This document shows, piece by piece, positions 32,184 through 42,985 of a stretch of 64,000 nt of DNA. Position numbers and translations under genes: made by a program. The number at the start of each line of letters is the position of its first letter. Position 1 is the first letter of the stretch. The DNA lies in NCBI GenBank assembly GCA_905221615.1, contig CAJNDT010006194.1:62001-126000 (forward strand). The letters run 5' to 3'. The stretch comes from Symbiodinium sp. CCMP2592. Taxonomy: Eukaryota; Sar; Dinophyceae; Suessiales; Symbiodiniaceae. The notes beneath the pieces are model-generated. The model was not told the DNA's origin. It did not search any database and worked only from the letters and a program-made list of their open reading frames with translations.

Positions 32184-32430
32184 CCATCGCCACCACCACC
32201 GCCGCCGCCCTTGACCACGTGCCGCCACCACCACCACCACCACCACCACCACCACCACGACCATCAGCACCAGCACCAGCACCACCACAAGAACCACCAC
32301 AGTGGCGCCACTACAACTACCACTACCACCACCTCTGCCACCACTTCTACCGCTCCCTCTCCCACTCCCAGGGTCCGACTCACACTCAAACCACCACAGC
32401 AACAAAACCCAACCACAACTACAACTAGTA
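32184..32430. repeat. (CCA/CAC)n trinucleotide region
   Basis: Degenerate CAC repeats give His-, Pro- and Thr-rich frames on plus. Confidence 0.85.
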
Positions 32431-32527
32431 CTACTGCGGCTGCTGCTGTTACTTGCTCCTGCTACTCGGATTGCTCCTCATCTTGCTGCGATTTCTCTCT
32501 TGAAACCCAAGTTGATCGGGGTCTTGC

Positions 32528-32606
32528 ATTTAGGGCCCCAAAAACCCTTATAGCGAAGCCCAATAAGGTAGGGATATCACAATAACATGCTTATGCTTGT
32601 GCCCTT
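32528..32606. mobile_element. MITE family H, joined to family A
   Basis: TATAGCGAAGCCCAATAAGG and CATGCTTATGCTTGTGCCC match family H. A family A element begins within three bases, as in the 58.4 kb copy. Confidence 0.7.
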
Positions 32607-32608
32607 TT

Positions 32609-32706
32609 GGGAGTTTCCGAAAATAAGGGACCCTACTACAGTACCCAAAATAGTAGGACCCTTATGATAATGACCCCCTTAAATAGGGTACCTCTAATTT
32701 TTTCTG
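32609..32706. mobile_element. MITE family A, right end decayed
   Basis: Left end GGGAGTTTCCGAAAATAAGG; the right end fades after CTCTAATTTT. Confidence 0.75.
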
Positions 32707-32835
32707 GCCCTCTGAGCATTCCCGAGTGCACCGGGCCGACGAGAAGTGAAACTGCCGCGGCAACCCAGGTCTCAGCCAGCTCAGATCGAGGCTGAATTCG
32801 GGTTTAGTATATAACAACGTAGTAAAAATCAATAT

Positions 32836-32837
32836 AC

Positions 32838-32869
<32 letters not shown>

Positions 32870-32906
32870 GTAATGTAGTAACAATGTAGTAGTTATAAAC
32901 AGTATG

Positions 32907-32945
<39 letters not shown>
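32836..32945. repeat. (TA)n microsatellites
   Basis: TA runs at 32838-32862 and 32910-32943 around a short ATGTAGTA segment. Confidence 0.9.
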
Positions 32946-32954
32946 CACTATTCC

Positions 32955-33041
32955 CTGTTCTGCCAAGTGGTCTGGCCGCCACGGCGAGGCGCACGAGATT
33001 GGCTAGGCATCGCGCAGCGTCATCGTTGCGTTCGCCTGCGC
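32955..33041 (-). CDS. Exon-like fragment
   Basis: After the minus acceptor CGCTTGCAG the frame reads AGERNDDAARCLANLVRLAV then AARPLGRTGNS. Cys in an Ala-rich context. It ends near a TA repeat. Donor not seen. Confidence 0.45.
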
Positions 33042-34324
33042 CTGCAAGCGCAAATGTCCTTATGGGTTTAGAGTTCCTTAGAGGGATCCTCAAAGGGTTC
33101 CTTAAAGGATTCAGGCTCTATACGGGAGCTATAGGGATAAAGGGTTTAGGGCGGAAGGGCTTTTGACAGTTTTGCGGACCGTTGTCACGTGCTATGACTT
33201 GTTGAACAGGGACTACAAATGGTCTTGGAAAGCCCAATGCAAGTACCTCTCGACCCAGGAATACACCTGGAATCCTAATCTCATTCAAAGAGGGAGGTTT
33301 AGGTCCCAAAACCAAACATGCGAACATCGTAAATATTGTACTTGGAAGCTCATGGACGGCTACTGACGTCCTAAGCCACAGAACAAATCCTTGTGTTTGT
33401 GTTGGTTGTGACTCTCAGCAAGCGGTCGTGCCACATAAGATCAGACTTCCGCCATTGATTCACTTGCCAGCACCTTCGAACTTATATAGTCCCGCACAAC
33501 ACAAACTCTAAGACATGAACCCTTCATGTGAGGGGCCGCAGGAAAAGCCGAAGCCCTCATGGAATAGCAAAACAAAGAGAAGCAAAAGCAATCGTCCGTT
33601 AGCCGAATTCGGGCTCGAGACCGAGCCCAAGCAAAAAAACTTCGGGCACCAAACCCTGAGTCGTGATCCGAAGATATCCGAAGGATGCTCACCGAACCCA
33701 AACTGCAAACGATCATGACACACTAAGAACGCCAAGAACCCTAAGAACCCGAGGCCTACACTGCAACAGACGAAGCCCGAAAAGCTAAACCCCAAACCTG
33801 CATAATGCCTCCATCGTATCTTTTCGGGTGTAGGGTTTTGGGTAACTTCGTAAAACCCACGTAAAACCATACATTACCCCCGCGCAACCCTTGCAAAACC
33901 CCTGCACACAGAAACCTGATCAACTCGCAGACAAAAGCCCCTTTGCTACTTTACTACTACACCCTTGTAGTCAGCCCTTACAACACCCCCTGCAATGAAT
34001 GCTATAACATATCCTGGATTACTGGTACTCCAGTAGAATCCCCACTAGCTAGAGCATAATATTATACAGACAAAGCCCTCAGAAACTCTTACAGAACACT
34101 TTTAAAGCCACTTTGAAGCCCTGTTAGGTCTTTTTTGAACATCATCTTGGAAATCTTGTCCTTGCATCAGAATCCTTTGAGCTGAAAGGAACCCGGAACT
34201 CTGAACCATATGAAATCTTATAAAACCATCAGTAAAAGCTTTATAAAGCCTTATGCAACCATTGTACACAACCCTACAAATCTCTATAACACCACTTTAA
34301 ACAAAACCCTCTAAGACCCCGAAC

Positions 34325-34565
34325 CCGACGGCTTTCGGGGCGCTCGCCTCGATACACTGCGTCATCGCTGCCGAGGAAGGGAAGCCCCAGTTGGCTCCGA
34401 CGGATGCCCGGGCCTCCTGCGTTTAGGGCTTTAGGGGGTTAGGGTACAAGGGTTTAGAGCTTGAGGGGTTTAGGGCTTTAGGGGTTAGGGTTTAGCAGGG
34501 TTTAGAGCTTGAGGGGTTTAGGGGTTTGGGGGGTGTGGTTTAGCCTCCTGCGCAACTTTGGGGCG
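34325..34565 (+). CDS. Exon split by a telomere-like insertion
   Basis: A plus frame reads PNPTAFGALASIHCVIAAEE, GKPQLAPTDARASC, then a 121-bp G-rich telomere-like insert (34422-34542). GCCTCCTGCG stands on both sides. After the second copy the sequence continues GCAACTTTGGGGCG and a GTGAGG donor. Removing the insert and one repeat gives an uninterrupted reading frame to the donor. Confidence 0.55.
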
Positions 34566-34760
34566 GTGAGGGTTTAACAGGGTCTAGGGTTTGGCGTTTA
34601 AGGTTGAGGGTTTCGGGTTGAGGGTTTGGGGCTTATGGGGTGTATAGGTTTTAGGGTTGTGGGTTTGGGGTTGAGGGTTAACGTGTAGGGTTTATGGCTC
34701 AGGGGTACGGTTTAGGGTTTACGGCTTACGGTCTAGGTTCAAGGTTTAGGGTTTCGGCCA
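34422..34760. repeat. Degenerate TTTAGGG arrays
   Basis: G-rich tracts with TTTAGAGCTTGAGGGG as a repeated variant; the first 121 bp is the insert described for the exon at 34325-34565. Confidence 0.8.
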
Positions 34761-34782
34761 TCCAAAATGAGGAGAGTGCTTC

Positions 34783-34880
34783 CTTATGGGGCCTTGATAA
34801 TTAGGCTCGGTTCTTGGGGGGTGTAATATCATAGCAAGCAAAGGTAAATTCGGACATCCTGAAGGTATAAAAGTATAGGC
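34783..34880. mobile_element. MITE family C, decayed
   Basis: GGGGCCTTGATAATTAGGCT at the left and AGGCAATGATTTAAGC at the right; the interior is poorly conserved. Confidence 0.5.
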
Positions 34881-35118
34881 AATGATTTAAGCATTTCTGG
34901 AGGGGAAGTTCAGGGTTTAAAGCTTAAGATTGAGGTTTGAGGCTTGCGGTTGCGTTTAGCAGCTGAGGTGCTTTGGATTTAAGGCTCGGCTTCGGGGGGG
35001 TGACCTCTTGCCGGAACTTAGAAATCTCAAAAAACAGCAAATCCGAAACCCCTAAACCCTAAATCCGAAACCCTGAGCCTCTGACCAGAAGTAGCAGAGT
35101 TTCATCCTGTGGCTTGGA

Positions 35119-35358
35119 ATGCACGGTCTTGAAGAGGCCTTGCCTCCACATTCTATGGCCGAAACATGCCGAAACGGCTCAAACTTCCGTGGTGGAACGG
35201 CCGCACTCCTCGGCCGAAAATTCGCCGATGAGATGGCCGTAATGCGACAGGCGGGCTGTTTTCTCGAAGAAGCATTCCTGCGTCCCATAGCCAAACATGT
35301 CAAGAAACAGACCGGACAAACCGAAAACCTGCCCGTGACTAGCTTCGTGCCCTCTTGA
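35119..35358 (+). CDS. Open frame of 79 codons, probably coding
   Basis: From ATG at 35119 the frame reads MHGLEEALPPHSMAETCRNG, then FADEMAVMRQAGCFLEEAFL and stops at TGA. C/G-rich third positions and mixed composition are protein-like. The minus frame is also open. No domain recognised. Confidence 0.45.
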   Translation: MHGLEEALPPHSMAETCRNGSNFRGGTAALLGRKFADEMAVMRQAGCFLEEAFLRPIAKHVKKQTGQTENLPVTSFVPS

Positions 35359-35457
35359 GCGCAGGATCTGCGACTGCAGACTTCTTGGCTGAACACAAGC
35401 CCCCTGTGGCTGAAGCCGAAGTCCGCGCGATCCGATCCGTAGGTTGCGAAATGGAAT

Positions 35458-35556
35458 GTAGGGGCCTTCATAATTAGACTGGGGTTATGGGGCCCATTAT
35501 ACTACAATTATAATTCAGAAGGAACCCCAACATAGTTTATGCCCATACATTACGTA
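35458..35556. mobile_element. MITE family C
   Basis: TGTAGGGGCCTTCATAATTAG left end and CCCATTATACTACAATTATA interior. Confidence 0.75.
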
Positions 35557-35595
35557 CCATGTGACCTCATGAGTACTAAAAGCACAAGCAATGGT

Positions 35596-35611
35596 GTGTG
35601 TGTGTGTGTGT
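35596..35611. repeat. (TG)n microsatellite
   Basis: Nine TG units. Confidence 0.85.
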
Positions 35612-36247
35612 CCTGGCCTCCTCGCGAAGTATGATGTCGAGCTTCTACCATGATGCCGGAGAAGGAAAGGACTGTCGGGCGTTAGACCTTTATGGCTTCA
35701 GGCTGTATGGTAACTGGACATTTGGCCCAGGGCTTTATGGCTTTCAAGCTTAGGGCCCTGACCTTGGGGCTTTGGGGTTTAGGGCTTTGGGCTTCAAGGC
35801 GTTGGGGCATGCGGCTTCCGCACGGCTTTTGAGGTTTGACACCTACGGCTTCCGGGCGTAAGGTTTCCGGGTTTTACAGTGTCGGGTTTTCAATTCAAGG
35901 TGTATAGGAACCTTGTGCGAAGGTAGCCCCGAAAAATTACACCTCAAAACATAGCCCTGAACCCTAAAGACCTAAAGCGCAAGGTCCAAATTCTAAACCT
36001 GAAGCGCCAAACCCCAGAACCTGTAAACCCTAAACCTTTAACCCCCCACACCCCCAACACAAACAAAAAACTTGAAGCTAAAAAACCCAAAGCCCTGAAC
36101 CCAAAAGCCTGAACCTCACAAAACCTCCACACCATCAACCCCCCCCCTCAGGTCCTCCACTGAAGTGCTTTTCCGGAAGGCTTCCAAGAGCTCCCTCAGC
36201 AGCCTTGGGGACTTCTCTTGGACTTCCATATAGCTAGACTTTACGTA

Positions 36248-36359
36248 CTTGGAGGTTCAGGGGTAGCTATAAGTGGGGTTATGAGTCCCTTTTAATATGG
36301 GTTATAAGTACAGTAACTCTACGTACGTATAGCCCTACTTGTCAGTATGGACCTCTAAG
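36248..36359. mobile_element. MITE family B
   Basis: Left end CTTGGAGGTTCAGGGGTAG; right end decayed to TATGGACCTCTAAG. Confidence 0.75.
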
Positions 36360-36804
36360 TAGACTTTACGCAAGGTTTAGGGTTGAAGGCTCGACTTATG
36401 GGTGAAGAGCTTAGGGTCCCTCGGCTTTAGGGCTCAAGACGTTGAGCCAAACCCCGGACAGACGCTCCAAAACACGGAACTCCGAGGCTTGACGGTGCCA
36501 GTTCAATGGGGCGTTGAATCATGAAGTGGGAAAAGACTCGCTGGCCCCAAACCCAAGGAAACAAAACTTGAAAACTTTCAGAATCGACTACCTTATAAGA
36601 ACCGCAAAAATTGAAAAGTTGAGTTTACAGCCAATAAGAAAAGATTTGGCTGAAACTCGACCGGCACACGCAACTTGCGGAAAGACTACTGGCTCACCCA
36701 TGGGGCTCCCTTTATCCTTCCAGCAAAGCCCAAGTAGACATTCGCGTTGTTCAGCATTGCTGGGTGTAGGGTTTAGGGTTCTCTGCTGTGTACATGCGTG
36801 AGAT

Positions 36805-37200
36805 GTGGAAACTACTCAGTACAGCAGCCCAAACGCGCCATATGAGGATCTAGATCAAGAGGCTCGAATGAGAGGTGGACAGTTTCGTTCGAATAAAGGC
36901 ATATGCAACCTTATGATGCCCCATTTGGACCCCATACAACCCCATATTCATGAGCTTGGGGAGGGTGGGGGTCAAGAACACAACAGCACAGCAGGAGGGC
37001 AGTGCAGCCAAACGAAAGCAAGGACATCAGCACCTCGTTGCGTCACGTCAGTGGCATTGTCACATGTTTTCGAAGGCCCAAACGACAGATCAAGTAATTC
37101 GACGAAGGGTGTTTGCTTCACATGCAATGATCTTGCCCTCCTGTCAGTTGCCTTGCCACTGACACATCTGAGTTACTCGAGTCATGGACAGTATTTGTGA
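36805..37200 (+). CDS. Open frame of 131 codons, hypothetical
   Basis: From ATG at 36805 the frame includes EDLDQEARMRGGQFRSNKGI, GQCSQTKARTSAPRCVTSVA and ends TGA. Contains no repeat words. No splice support and no recognised domain. Confidence 0.35.
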   Translation: METTQYSSPNAPYEDLDQEARMRGGQFRSNKGICNLMMPHLDPIQPHIHELGEGGGQEHNSTAGGQCSQTKARTSAPRCVTSVALSHVFEGPNDRSSNSTKGVCFTCNDLALLSVALPLTHLSYSSHGQYL

Positions 37201-37419
37201 CCAAAACTTGCCAGTTACATCCCACTGTCTGCGCAGTGCCTAGGCCTGGAGTCCTAGAGCAATAGACCAGAAACCCGGGAAGCCCTCCGACCCATGTTGT
37301 TCAGAGGTTTAGGCACGTTTAGGCGTGCAGTGTCGGCGGCGAGGCCAAAACAAGCACGATGATAGTAATTAGTTACCTAGATATCTTTACGATCAGCCCT
37401 AAAAGGCCTTAAAACTCAC

Positions 37420-37790
37420 CAGCATCATGCTGGCCTCCCCAGTCCTTCCACTCACTCTTGTGCTCCCTGAGAGGTCGCCAATCAAGTAGACGCCCCCTGT
37501 GTATGACAAGAGCGAGCGTCTCCCAATCATAGTGCTGCATCCAAAACAAACTGATGGCCCATCCCGGCCATTGCCAGCTGTGTCACCCAGTTGCGGTACA
37601 ACCTCGTGAACACGTCCATCAGCGGGGCTGACTGCGGGTGCCTCAAACTGATCTCGAGCCTCCAATACACCACGAGTGCATCGTGTTTCGTCGGCGTTTG
37701 CACAAGCTGGCGCTGGAGCTCCTCCGCGATCACCCGCACCCCCACGCGCTCCAACTGGATCCTGGAGATCTTGTTAGCCGCTCCGCTTCT
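37420..37790 (-). CDS. Coding region with clear donor, frame change inside
   Basis: Minus frame: KISRIQLERVGVRVIAEELQ, RQLVQTPTKHDALVVYWRLE, then ISLRHPQSAPLMDVFTRLYR ending near 37527. Another frame then reads YTGGVYLIGDLSGSTRVSGR up to a GTGAGT donor at 37419. Codons are strongly G/C-ending. The frame change lies near 37530-37550, either a very short intron or a frameshift. Unknown protein; the second part loosely recalls a beta-propeller repeat but too little is present to say so. Confidence 0.55.
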
Positions 37791-38313
37791 GCCATGGCAC
37801 CAGACATTTGGGTTCCTTACCGGGGTTATGGTTACCTGTGGCCCGAAACCCTTCCAATGTCAAGTGCTGAGGTTTCATTACACAGGGCGGGCCTTGGTTC
37901 AGCTATCTTCCACTTGGGATATACTGCACTACACAATAGCTATAAGCAGGACTCCCAAAGAATAGTGGGACTAATGATCTGGGATCTCTCTTGGTGTAAC
38001 GATTGATATGTCGAACCAGCGTTCTCATTGCTCATTCGCACAAGTACATATCTGAAGGCAAGGTTCGGTGGTGTTACTACGCATGACGACCAAGGAAACT
38101 AGAAAGCCCTGATTAATTAGGGACAAAAACAAACTAAATGACATTGATGAGGACACTCATGCAGCTTACATAGGCATGTCTTCCCTTGCTTACACATAGG
38201 CCTTTAGGTTTGCGGGCCAAGAAAGCCGGGAGCCGTGCCTGGCGGCCAGCTGCGCAGTGAGTACCAGCTCTGGGTCCCTCTGCGGGCGGCTTGTTGCGGG
38301 TGAAGCGGGGGAG

Positions 38314-38412
38314 CTTACCCAGAGGCCCCCATAGTAGTTCCTTTTTGGGGCTCATATATAGAATCCTATAAGGCTATCCTAAAAAGTAACTACTATGGGG
38401 CCTCTGGGTAAG
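38314..38412. mobile_element. MITE family F
   Basis: CTTACCCAGAGGCCCCCATA pairs with TATGGGGCCTCTGGGTAAG; the arms continue through AGTAGTTCCTTTTTGGGG. Confidence 0.9.
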
Positions 38413-39140
38413 GATTTACCAGCCTGTTCAGAAAGCCCACTGGGTAAAGTATCTACTTTGGGCGATGACAGGAGGTCCAGCAACAAACAAACATGCACAC
38501 GTACACGACTGAACAACCTGTAGCTTATGCTTGCGGCTTGCAAGATGAGCTTGCGGGTAGCGGGCCTTGTTTTGGAGGCCCAGTGGAAGTTAACCACAGA
38601 CTTTGCATAGGACAACCAAACAACAGCAGTCTGAAAGACTCAGGCGCACATGTTCGATCGAGCTGGAAGCCTGAAAACCCTGAAAGGAGCTGCAGGTTTT
38701 TGCGCAGTTGGAGCCGAGGGCCCTGGGTTCGGGTCTTTTGGTCACCTTTGAAAGTAAAGGGCTTCAGTGTCTAGCGGTTCGGGTTTAGGGGTTTTGGGTT
38801 TAGGATTTGGGGAAACCCACAGCATTAAACCCGAGACCCCTGAATTGACCCTAAACCCTGAGGCTCGAAACGCTAAACTGTCTCGGTTTCGGAGCTGGAG
38901 AAAACCTACCATACAGGTCTGAATAACCAATGTTTAGTCAAGTTTAGTCCCTGTACAATGAATATACTAGACAATCCCTCTAATCATTCAGGCCCTTGCA
39001 TACACTCCAGATGTCTACACCTTTACACCCTGTATTTTACATATACTCATACTACAAGATCCTGAAACCATCAAAACCCTAATTCCTAAACCTTAGGCTA
39101 AGCGCCTAAGACCCCTAAAGACCCCCTGAACGCTCAACCT

Positions 39141-39329
39141 CTTACCGTTGGTTAGTATAGGGTACAATTATAGCTACTACTACTACCATTCTTCCATTCC
39201 CTACTAACCAAAGGTAAGTTATAGGATTACTAAGGCCCCTATACTATAGTACCCTTATAGATCCCCTTATAGTAACCCTTATAGACCCCTTTATAAGGCC
39301 CCTTCCATTCCCTACTAACCAGCGGTAAG
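39141..39329. mobile_element. Palindromic MITE with duplicated right end
   Basis: CTTACCGTTGGTTAGTATAG is inverse to CCCTACTAACCAGCGGTAAG at the right; a second right end (ACCAAAGGTAAG) lies at 39217. The segment between carries CCCTTATAGATCCCC repeats. Confidence 0.75.
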
Positions 39330-39332
39330 ACC

Positions 39333-39412
39333 TTCGGCGCCCTGAGGCCCAAGCCCTCCGTCGAGACCGATCCTCTCCGAGTCTATTGCTTCCACGGCCT
39401 CTCGTCAGGGTT
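39333..39412 (+). CDS. Exon-like fragment next to a MITE
   Basis: The plus frame reads FGALRPKPSVETDPLRVYCF then HGLSSGFR before entering a TTTAGGG-like array. Its 5' border coincides with the MITE at 39141-39329. Confidence 0.4.
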
Positions 39413-39740
39413 TCGGGTTCTAGGGTTTAGGGTTCTAGGGTTTAGGATTCTAGGGTCTGGGGCTCTAGGGTTTAGGGCTCTAGAATTTAGGGTTCTAGGG
39501 TTTAGGATTCTAGGGTCTGGGGTTCTAGGGTCTGGGGTTCTAGGGTTTAGGGTTCTAGGGTTTAGGGTTCTAGGGTTTAGGGTTCTAGGGTTTAGGGCTC
39601 TAGGTTTTAGGGTCTAGGGATTATGGTTTAGGAATTAGGGTTCTGGGTATGTAAGGTTTTGGATTCTAGGGTTTCGGGTTTAAGGTTTAGGGTTTAGGGC
39701 TTTGGGTTCTAGCGTGTAGGGCTTATAGGGTTTGGGTTCC
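39413..39740. repeat. 15-bp tandem repeat derived from TTTAGGG
   Basis: About 15 copies of GGGTTCTAGGGTTTA with single-base changes. Confidence 0.9.
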
Positions 39741-39899
39741 AGGGTTCTGGATTTACAAGTTCTGGTTGCGGCTCGTCGTTTTTCGGCCTCTACACAGAAA
39801 TCATGGCGCAAGAAGCCTGATGCTGCCCGAGCTACCTACACCTGAACGCGAACATTCGAGATTCGAAAGCCTGAATCCCTAAACCCTACAGCAGCCGAC

Positions 39900-40055
39900 C
39901 CCGGGTTCGACCGTTCAACACGGATGTCAGTGGCCACGTTCGCACGTAAATCGAAATCTGTAGGCAAGGAAGCCACGAGCTGCAAACACACCGGCCGACT
40001 TCCGACGAATGGCCACCTGCCTGAAAGCTTAAACCGATGTATACCCGGATACCAC
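39900..40055 (+). CDS. Coding-like exon ending at a MITE
   Basis: The plus frame reads MSVATFARKSKSVGKEATSC then KHTGRLPTNGHLPESLNRCI. It reaches a TAG beside the family B element at 40057. Protein-like composition. Confidence 0.45.
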
Positions 40056-40056
40056 T

Positions 40057-40137
40057 ACTTGGAGGTTCGTGGATCGTTATAAGTAGGGAAACTATACTTA
40101 GGTATAACCCATATTAGGGGACTTATAACCCCACTTA
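40057..40137. mobile_element. MITE family B in 13-bp direct repeats, right end lost
   Basis: CCCGGATACCACT at 40044-40056 and CCCAGATACCACT at 40138-40150 flank 81 bp that start with ACTTGGAGGTTCG and end inside the family interior. Confidence 0.8.
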
Positions 40138-40193
40138 CCCAGATACCACTAGCCGCACAGGACCGTAAACCCAAGAATCGGCTTACCTTCTCC

Positions 40194-40320
40194 AACTGTT
40201 GTATTATGTGTAATTTTATAAATCTACACAGTATCTTTTCGTAGAATTTACTATTTATCTTTCATCCCTAGTATCTTCTAATTAATTAATAGAATTCACT
40301 CTTTCATTGTATGATATGTC

Positions 40321-40360
<40 letters not shown>

Positions 40361-40363
40361 TTT
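40194..40363. mobile_element. AT-rich insertion in 19-bp direct repeats
   Basis: The exact 19-mer GAATCGGCTTACCTTCTCC lies at 40175-40193 and 40364-40382. The 170 bp between them is AT-rich and ends in a TA repeat. The 19-mer contains the splice donor of the exon at 40376-40444. Confidence 0.75.
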
Positions 40364-40375
40364 GAATCGGCTTAC

Positions 40376-40444
40376 CTTCTCCGCCAAAGAGCCCTTCGGG
40401 CCTCGACCGGGGGAGCCTTCGGAACGGGCGCCCGACAGCGTGGC
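40376..40444 (-). CDS. Internal exon, 69 bp, phase 0
   Basis: Acceptor CTCCTAG and donor GTAAGC bound exactly 23 codons reading ATLSGARSEGSPGRGPKGSL then AEK. Gly/Ser-rich linker-like. Its last seven bases and donor are duplicated 190 bp further downstream. Confidence 0.65.
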
Positions 40445-40498
40445 CTAGGAGTCGGGAATTCGTCGTCTAGGGTTTTATAGGGTTTAGGGGCTTTGGTT

Positions 40499-40516
40499 GG
40501 GGGGGGGGGGGGGGGG
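40499..40516. repeat. Poly-G run
   Basis: About 18 G within TTTAGGG-like sequence. Confidence 0.85.
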
Positions 40517-40920
40517 TTAGGGTGTAAGGGGTTTTGGTTTAGGGGTTTTGGTTATGGGGACAAGGGTTTAGCGGTTTAGGGTTTAGGGTTTCGGGGTTTG
40601 TAGGGATAATTAAGGGGTTTAGGGGTATGTACCCAAAAGCCTAGAACCTAAACTCAAATAATCAACTCATAACCCAGAACCCAATTTTCCTTGCAACCCA
40701 CAGCCCGCACTCAGGAACGCAGCAAGAACCCGAAGCTAAAGCCGGAAGATTTAGGATATAGGACTGAAGGTTAGAGCACTGACAATGGGCTCCGGTGTTC
40801 ACAATTTAGGAGTGGCTTTGAAGCAATTCCAAACCCTGCAGCCAAGACTACCAAGCACGAAGCGCCCGAGCCGAAAGCCACATCCTACAACTTATCCTAG
40901 GGCTCCATTTCAATACGGTT

Positions 40921-41014
40921 CAAGATACAAATCCTGCATTACCCATAATAAGGAATATACCATAATTCCCATAGTTTCGGGTCATGTAGGTAATGCAGGA
41001 TTTTTATCATCAAC
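40921..41014. mobile_element. MITE family E
   Basis: AAATCCTGCATTACC and GGTAATGCAGGATTT ends with interior CATAATAAGGAATATACC. Confidence 0.85.
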
Positions 41015-41483
41015 CGCAGGTTCCTAACCATACAACAGTAACCCAATATTTAGGTAACTGGAGCCCTAGGGTTATCCAGACTCGACCCCAGACTGTAAAA
41101 CCTTTTTGGCTGCGGTTGTCGTATTATATACAGGGTCCCAATTCCCAACCAAAAAGCAATCCTAAAAGCCGTCCTACGATTTCCGGTCTAGCTATATAAG
41201 AACCCAAAACCGCAGAACCGAAAGACTCCACAGGGCCGAAAGCCACCAGCCGCAGCAGGGGCGTTTATGGTCTAGGGCGCTGTCTTATCAGGGCTCGGTT
41301 TACAAGGTTTAGGGTTTTTTATAACCCTAAGCCCCACACCCTTGGGGTCTATATGGGGTTTAGAGTTTAGGAAGATTAGGGCTCTTCTTTTTTTAAATGG
41401 GCCCTTTTCCGTCTGCGCTTGTCGGTCCGAAACCCCAAAAGTAGAGGGAGCCGGTCCGACGTTTAAAGTTCAGGGTTTAGGGT

Positions 41484-41555
41484 TTAGGGTGTAGAGTAGA
41501 GCTTCGAGCTCTGCGGCCCGCACCGTGCACTCGACTCTTTCTGCAAGGCCTTGGC
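41484..41555 (-). CDS. Exon-like fragment, possibly terminal
   Basis: Acceptor ACCCAGCAG, then 23 codons reading AKALQKESSARCGPQSSKLY and STP to a TAA that is itself part of a CCCTAAA word. A donor may lie earlier. Confidence 0.45.
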   Translation of the reverse strand, partial: AKALQKESSARCGPQSSKLYSTP

Positions 41556-42378
41556 CTGCTGGGTTTAGGGTTTAGGGCTTGGGGTTTTGGGTTTAGGGTT
41601 TTGGGGGCTGGGTTTAGGGCGTAACGCAAGGACCGTTACCCTACGAAGGGTCTATGTACCCAGATAGGTTCCTTGAACGATTCCTATGGAACTCCTTTAA
41701 GGGTGCCACAAGGGTTCTAGAGGGTTCAGGGTCTAAGCGTCCATGTAGCCAGATAGTATATACTTGGTCTTAAAGTACTCCCTACATGCATAGGTACGTT
41801 GGGAGTATATGGACCCTGAGGGTTACAGTCGGAAAAGAGATCCTTTGCTGGTCGCTTGGCAAGTGTTGCAGGTAAGTGTTTCTGCACGGTTTCCATATAT
41901 AAGGGCCTTGACGGTTCCTGCCGATATGCTATGCTGTCAGTAAGTATAGTAAGGAACCCTAATGAAAACAGAAGGCTTCTGTCTATAGTACCCTTACCCT
42001 ACTTTTTTGCAGATTCGCAAGACATGTCTCTGTACAGGATGCCACAAGAAAGTAGGTTCTGGTTTGGTTGCAGTACGGATTCGGGTTAATAAAGCAATCG
42101 AAGTTGTGGCTTTCAGTCATTTCAGTTGCCGGAGCTAAGAGTTCGAACACCCATGTTGCAAGATTCAACTTTGCGGGCTAACTTCTTGGATCGGAGGGCG
42201 GTCAAGGCTTGATCGGTGGGACATGGGAAGCTATGCAAAGTCCGAACCAGCCATTGAAAGACCGGGGGACCGTGCGAGTACAAAGACCAACCGAACAGGA
42301 AAGCAACGCAGCAGCACCCGTCTGTGCTGCAGAACTAGCAGTGTGCGTCTGTGCTGAATGGATCCCTGATAGAAAACC

Positions 42379-42474
42379 TTAACCTACCAAAACCTACTCT
42401 TTGTAGGGTCCCTATAACTCCATATTAGGGCTTGCAATAAGAACCTACAAAAAAAGTAGAGTTTGGTAGTTTAA
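42379..42474. mobile_element. Palindromic MITE
   Basis: TTAACCTACCAAAACCTACT pairs with AGTAGAGTTTGGTAGTTTAA. Confidence 0.85.
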
Positions 42475-42651
42475 GGAAGTCACTGGTCTTCAGAATCTCG
42501 AATAATTAGAGCTCCCAAACCCCAGACCTCTCGACCCCCAAAACCACCAACCCCGAAATTCGAAACCCGAACACCCTAAGCCTCTAGCCCTTGAAGCCCT
42601 CGACGGTTGAAACGAACACACCCCTCCAGCGCTCCGTGAAAACGAAGCTTA

Positions 42652-42747
42652 CTATAGGGGCCCTTAATCTAATTAGACCCCCTTAAAATTTTAAAAGAAC
42701 CCTTAAAGGAACCCTATTCTAAATATTCAGGCCCCTATATTAATCCC
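42652..42747. mobile_element. MITE family C
   Basis: TATAGGGGCCCTTAATCTAATTA left end region and ATTCAGGCCCCTATATTA right end. Confidence 0.7.
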
Positions 42748-42835
42748 AAAGCACCAACTGCAACCGTCCTTGGGAGCGGCGGGGACTGCAAGCCGCCGTG
42801 GTAGGTCCATCGGCTTCCTGGCTCTTACACAGCTA

Positions 42836-42985
42836 GGGTTTAGGGTTCAACTCTTAGGGTTTAGAGGGTTCAAGTATTATGGTTTAGGGTTTAGGGGGTT
42901 CGAGTATTAGGGTTTAGGGCTCAACTACTAGGGCTTAGGGTTTAGGGTGTTCAAGTATTCGGGTTTAGGGTTTAGGGTTCAGGAT
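42836..42985. repeat. TTTAGGG array with GTTCAAGTATTA spacer
   Basis: Units of GGGTTTAGGG separated by TTCAAGTATTAG or TTCAACTCTTAG, repeated about five times. Confidence 0.85.

Noticed and set aside
32166-32585. His/Thr-rich 139-codon plus frame
   Set aside because: Product of (CAC)n repeats followed by a family H element.
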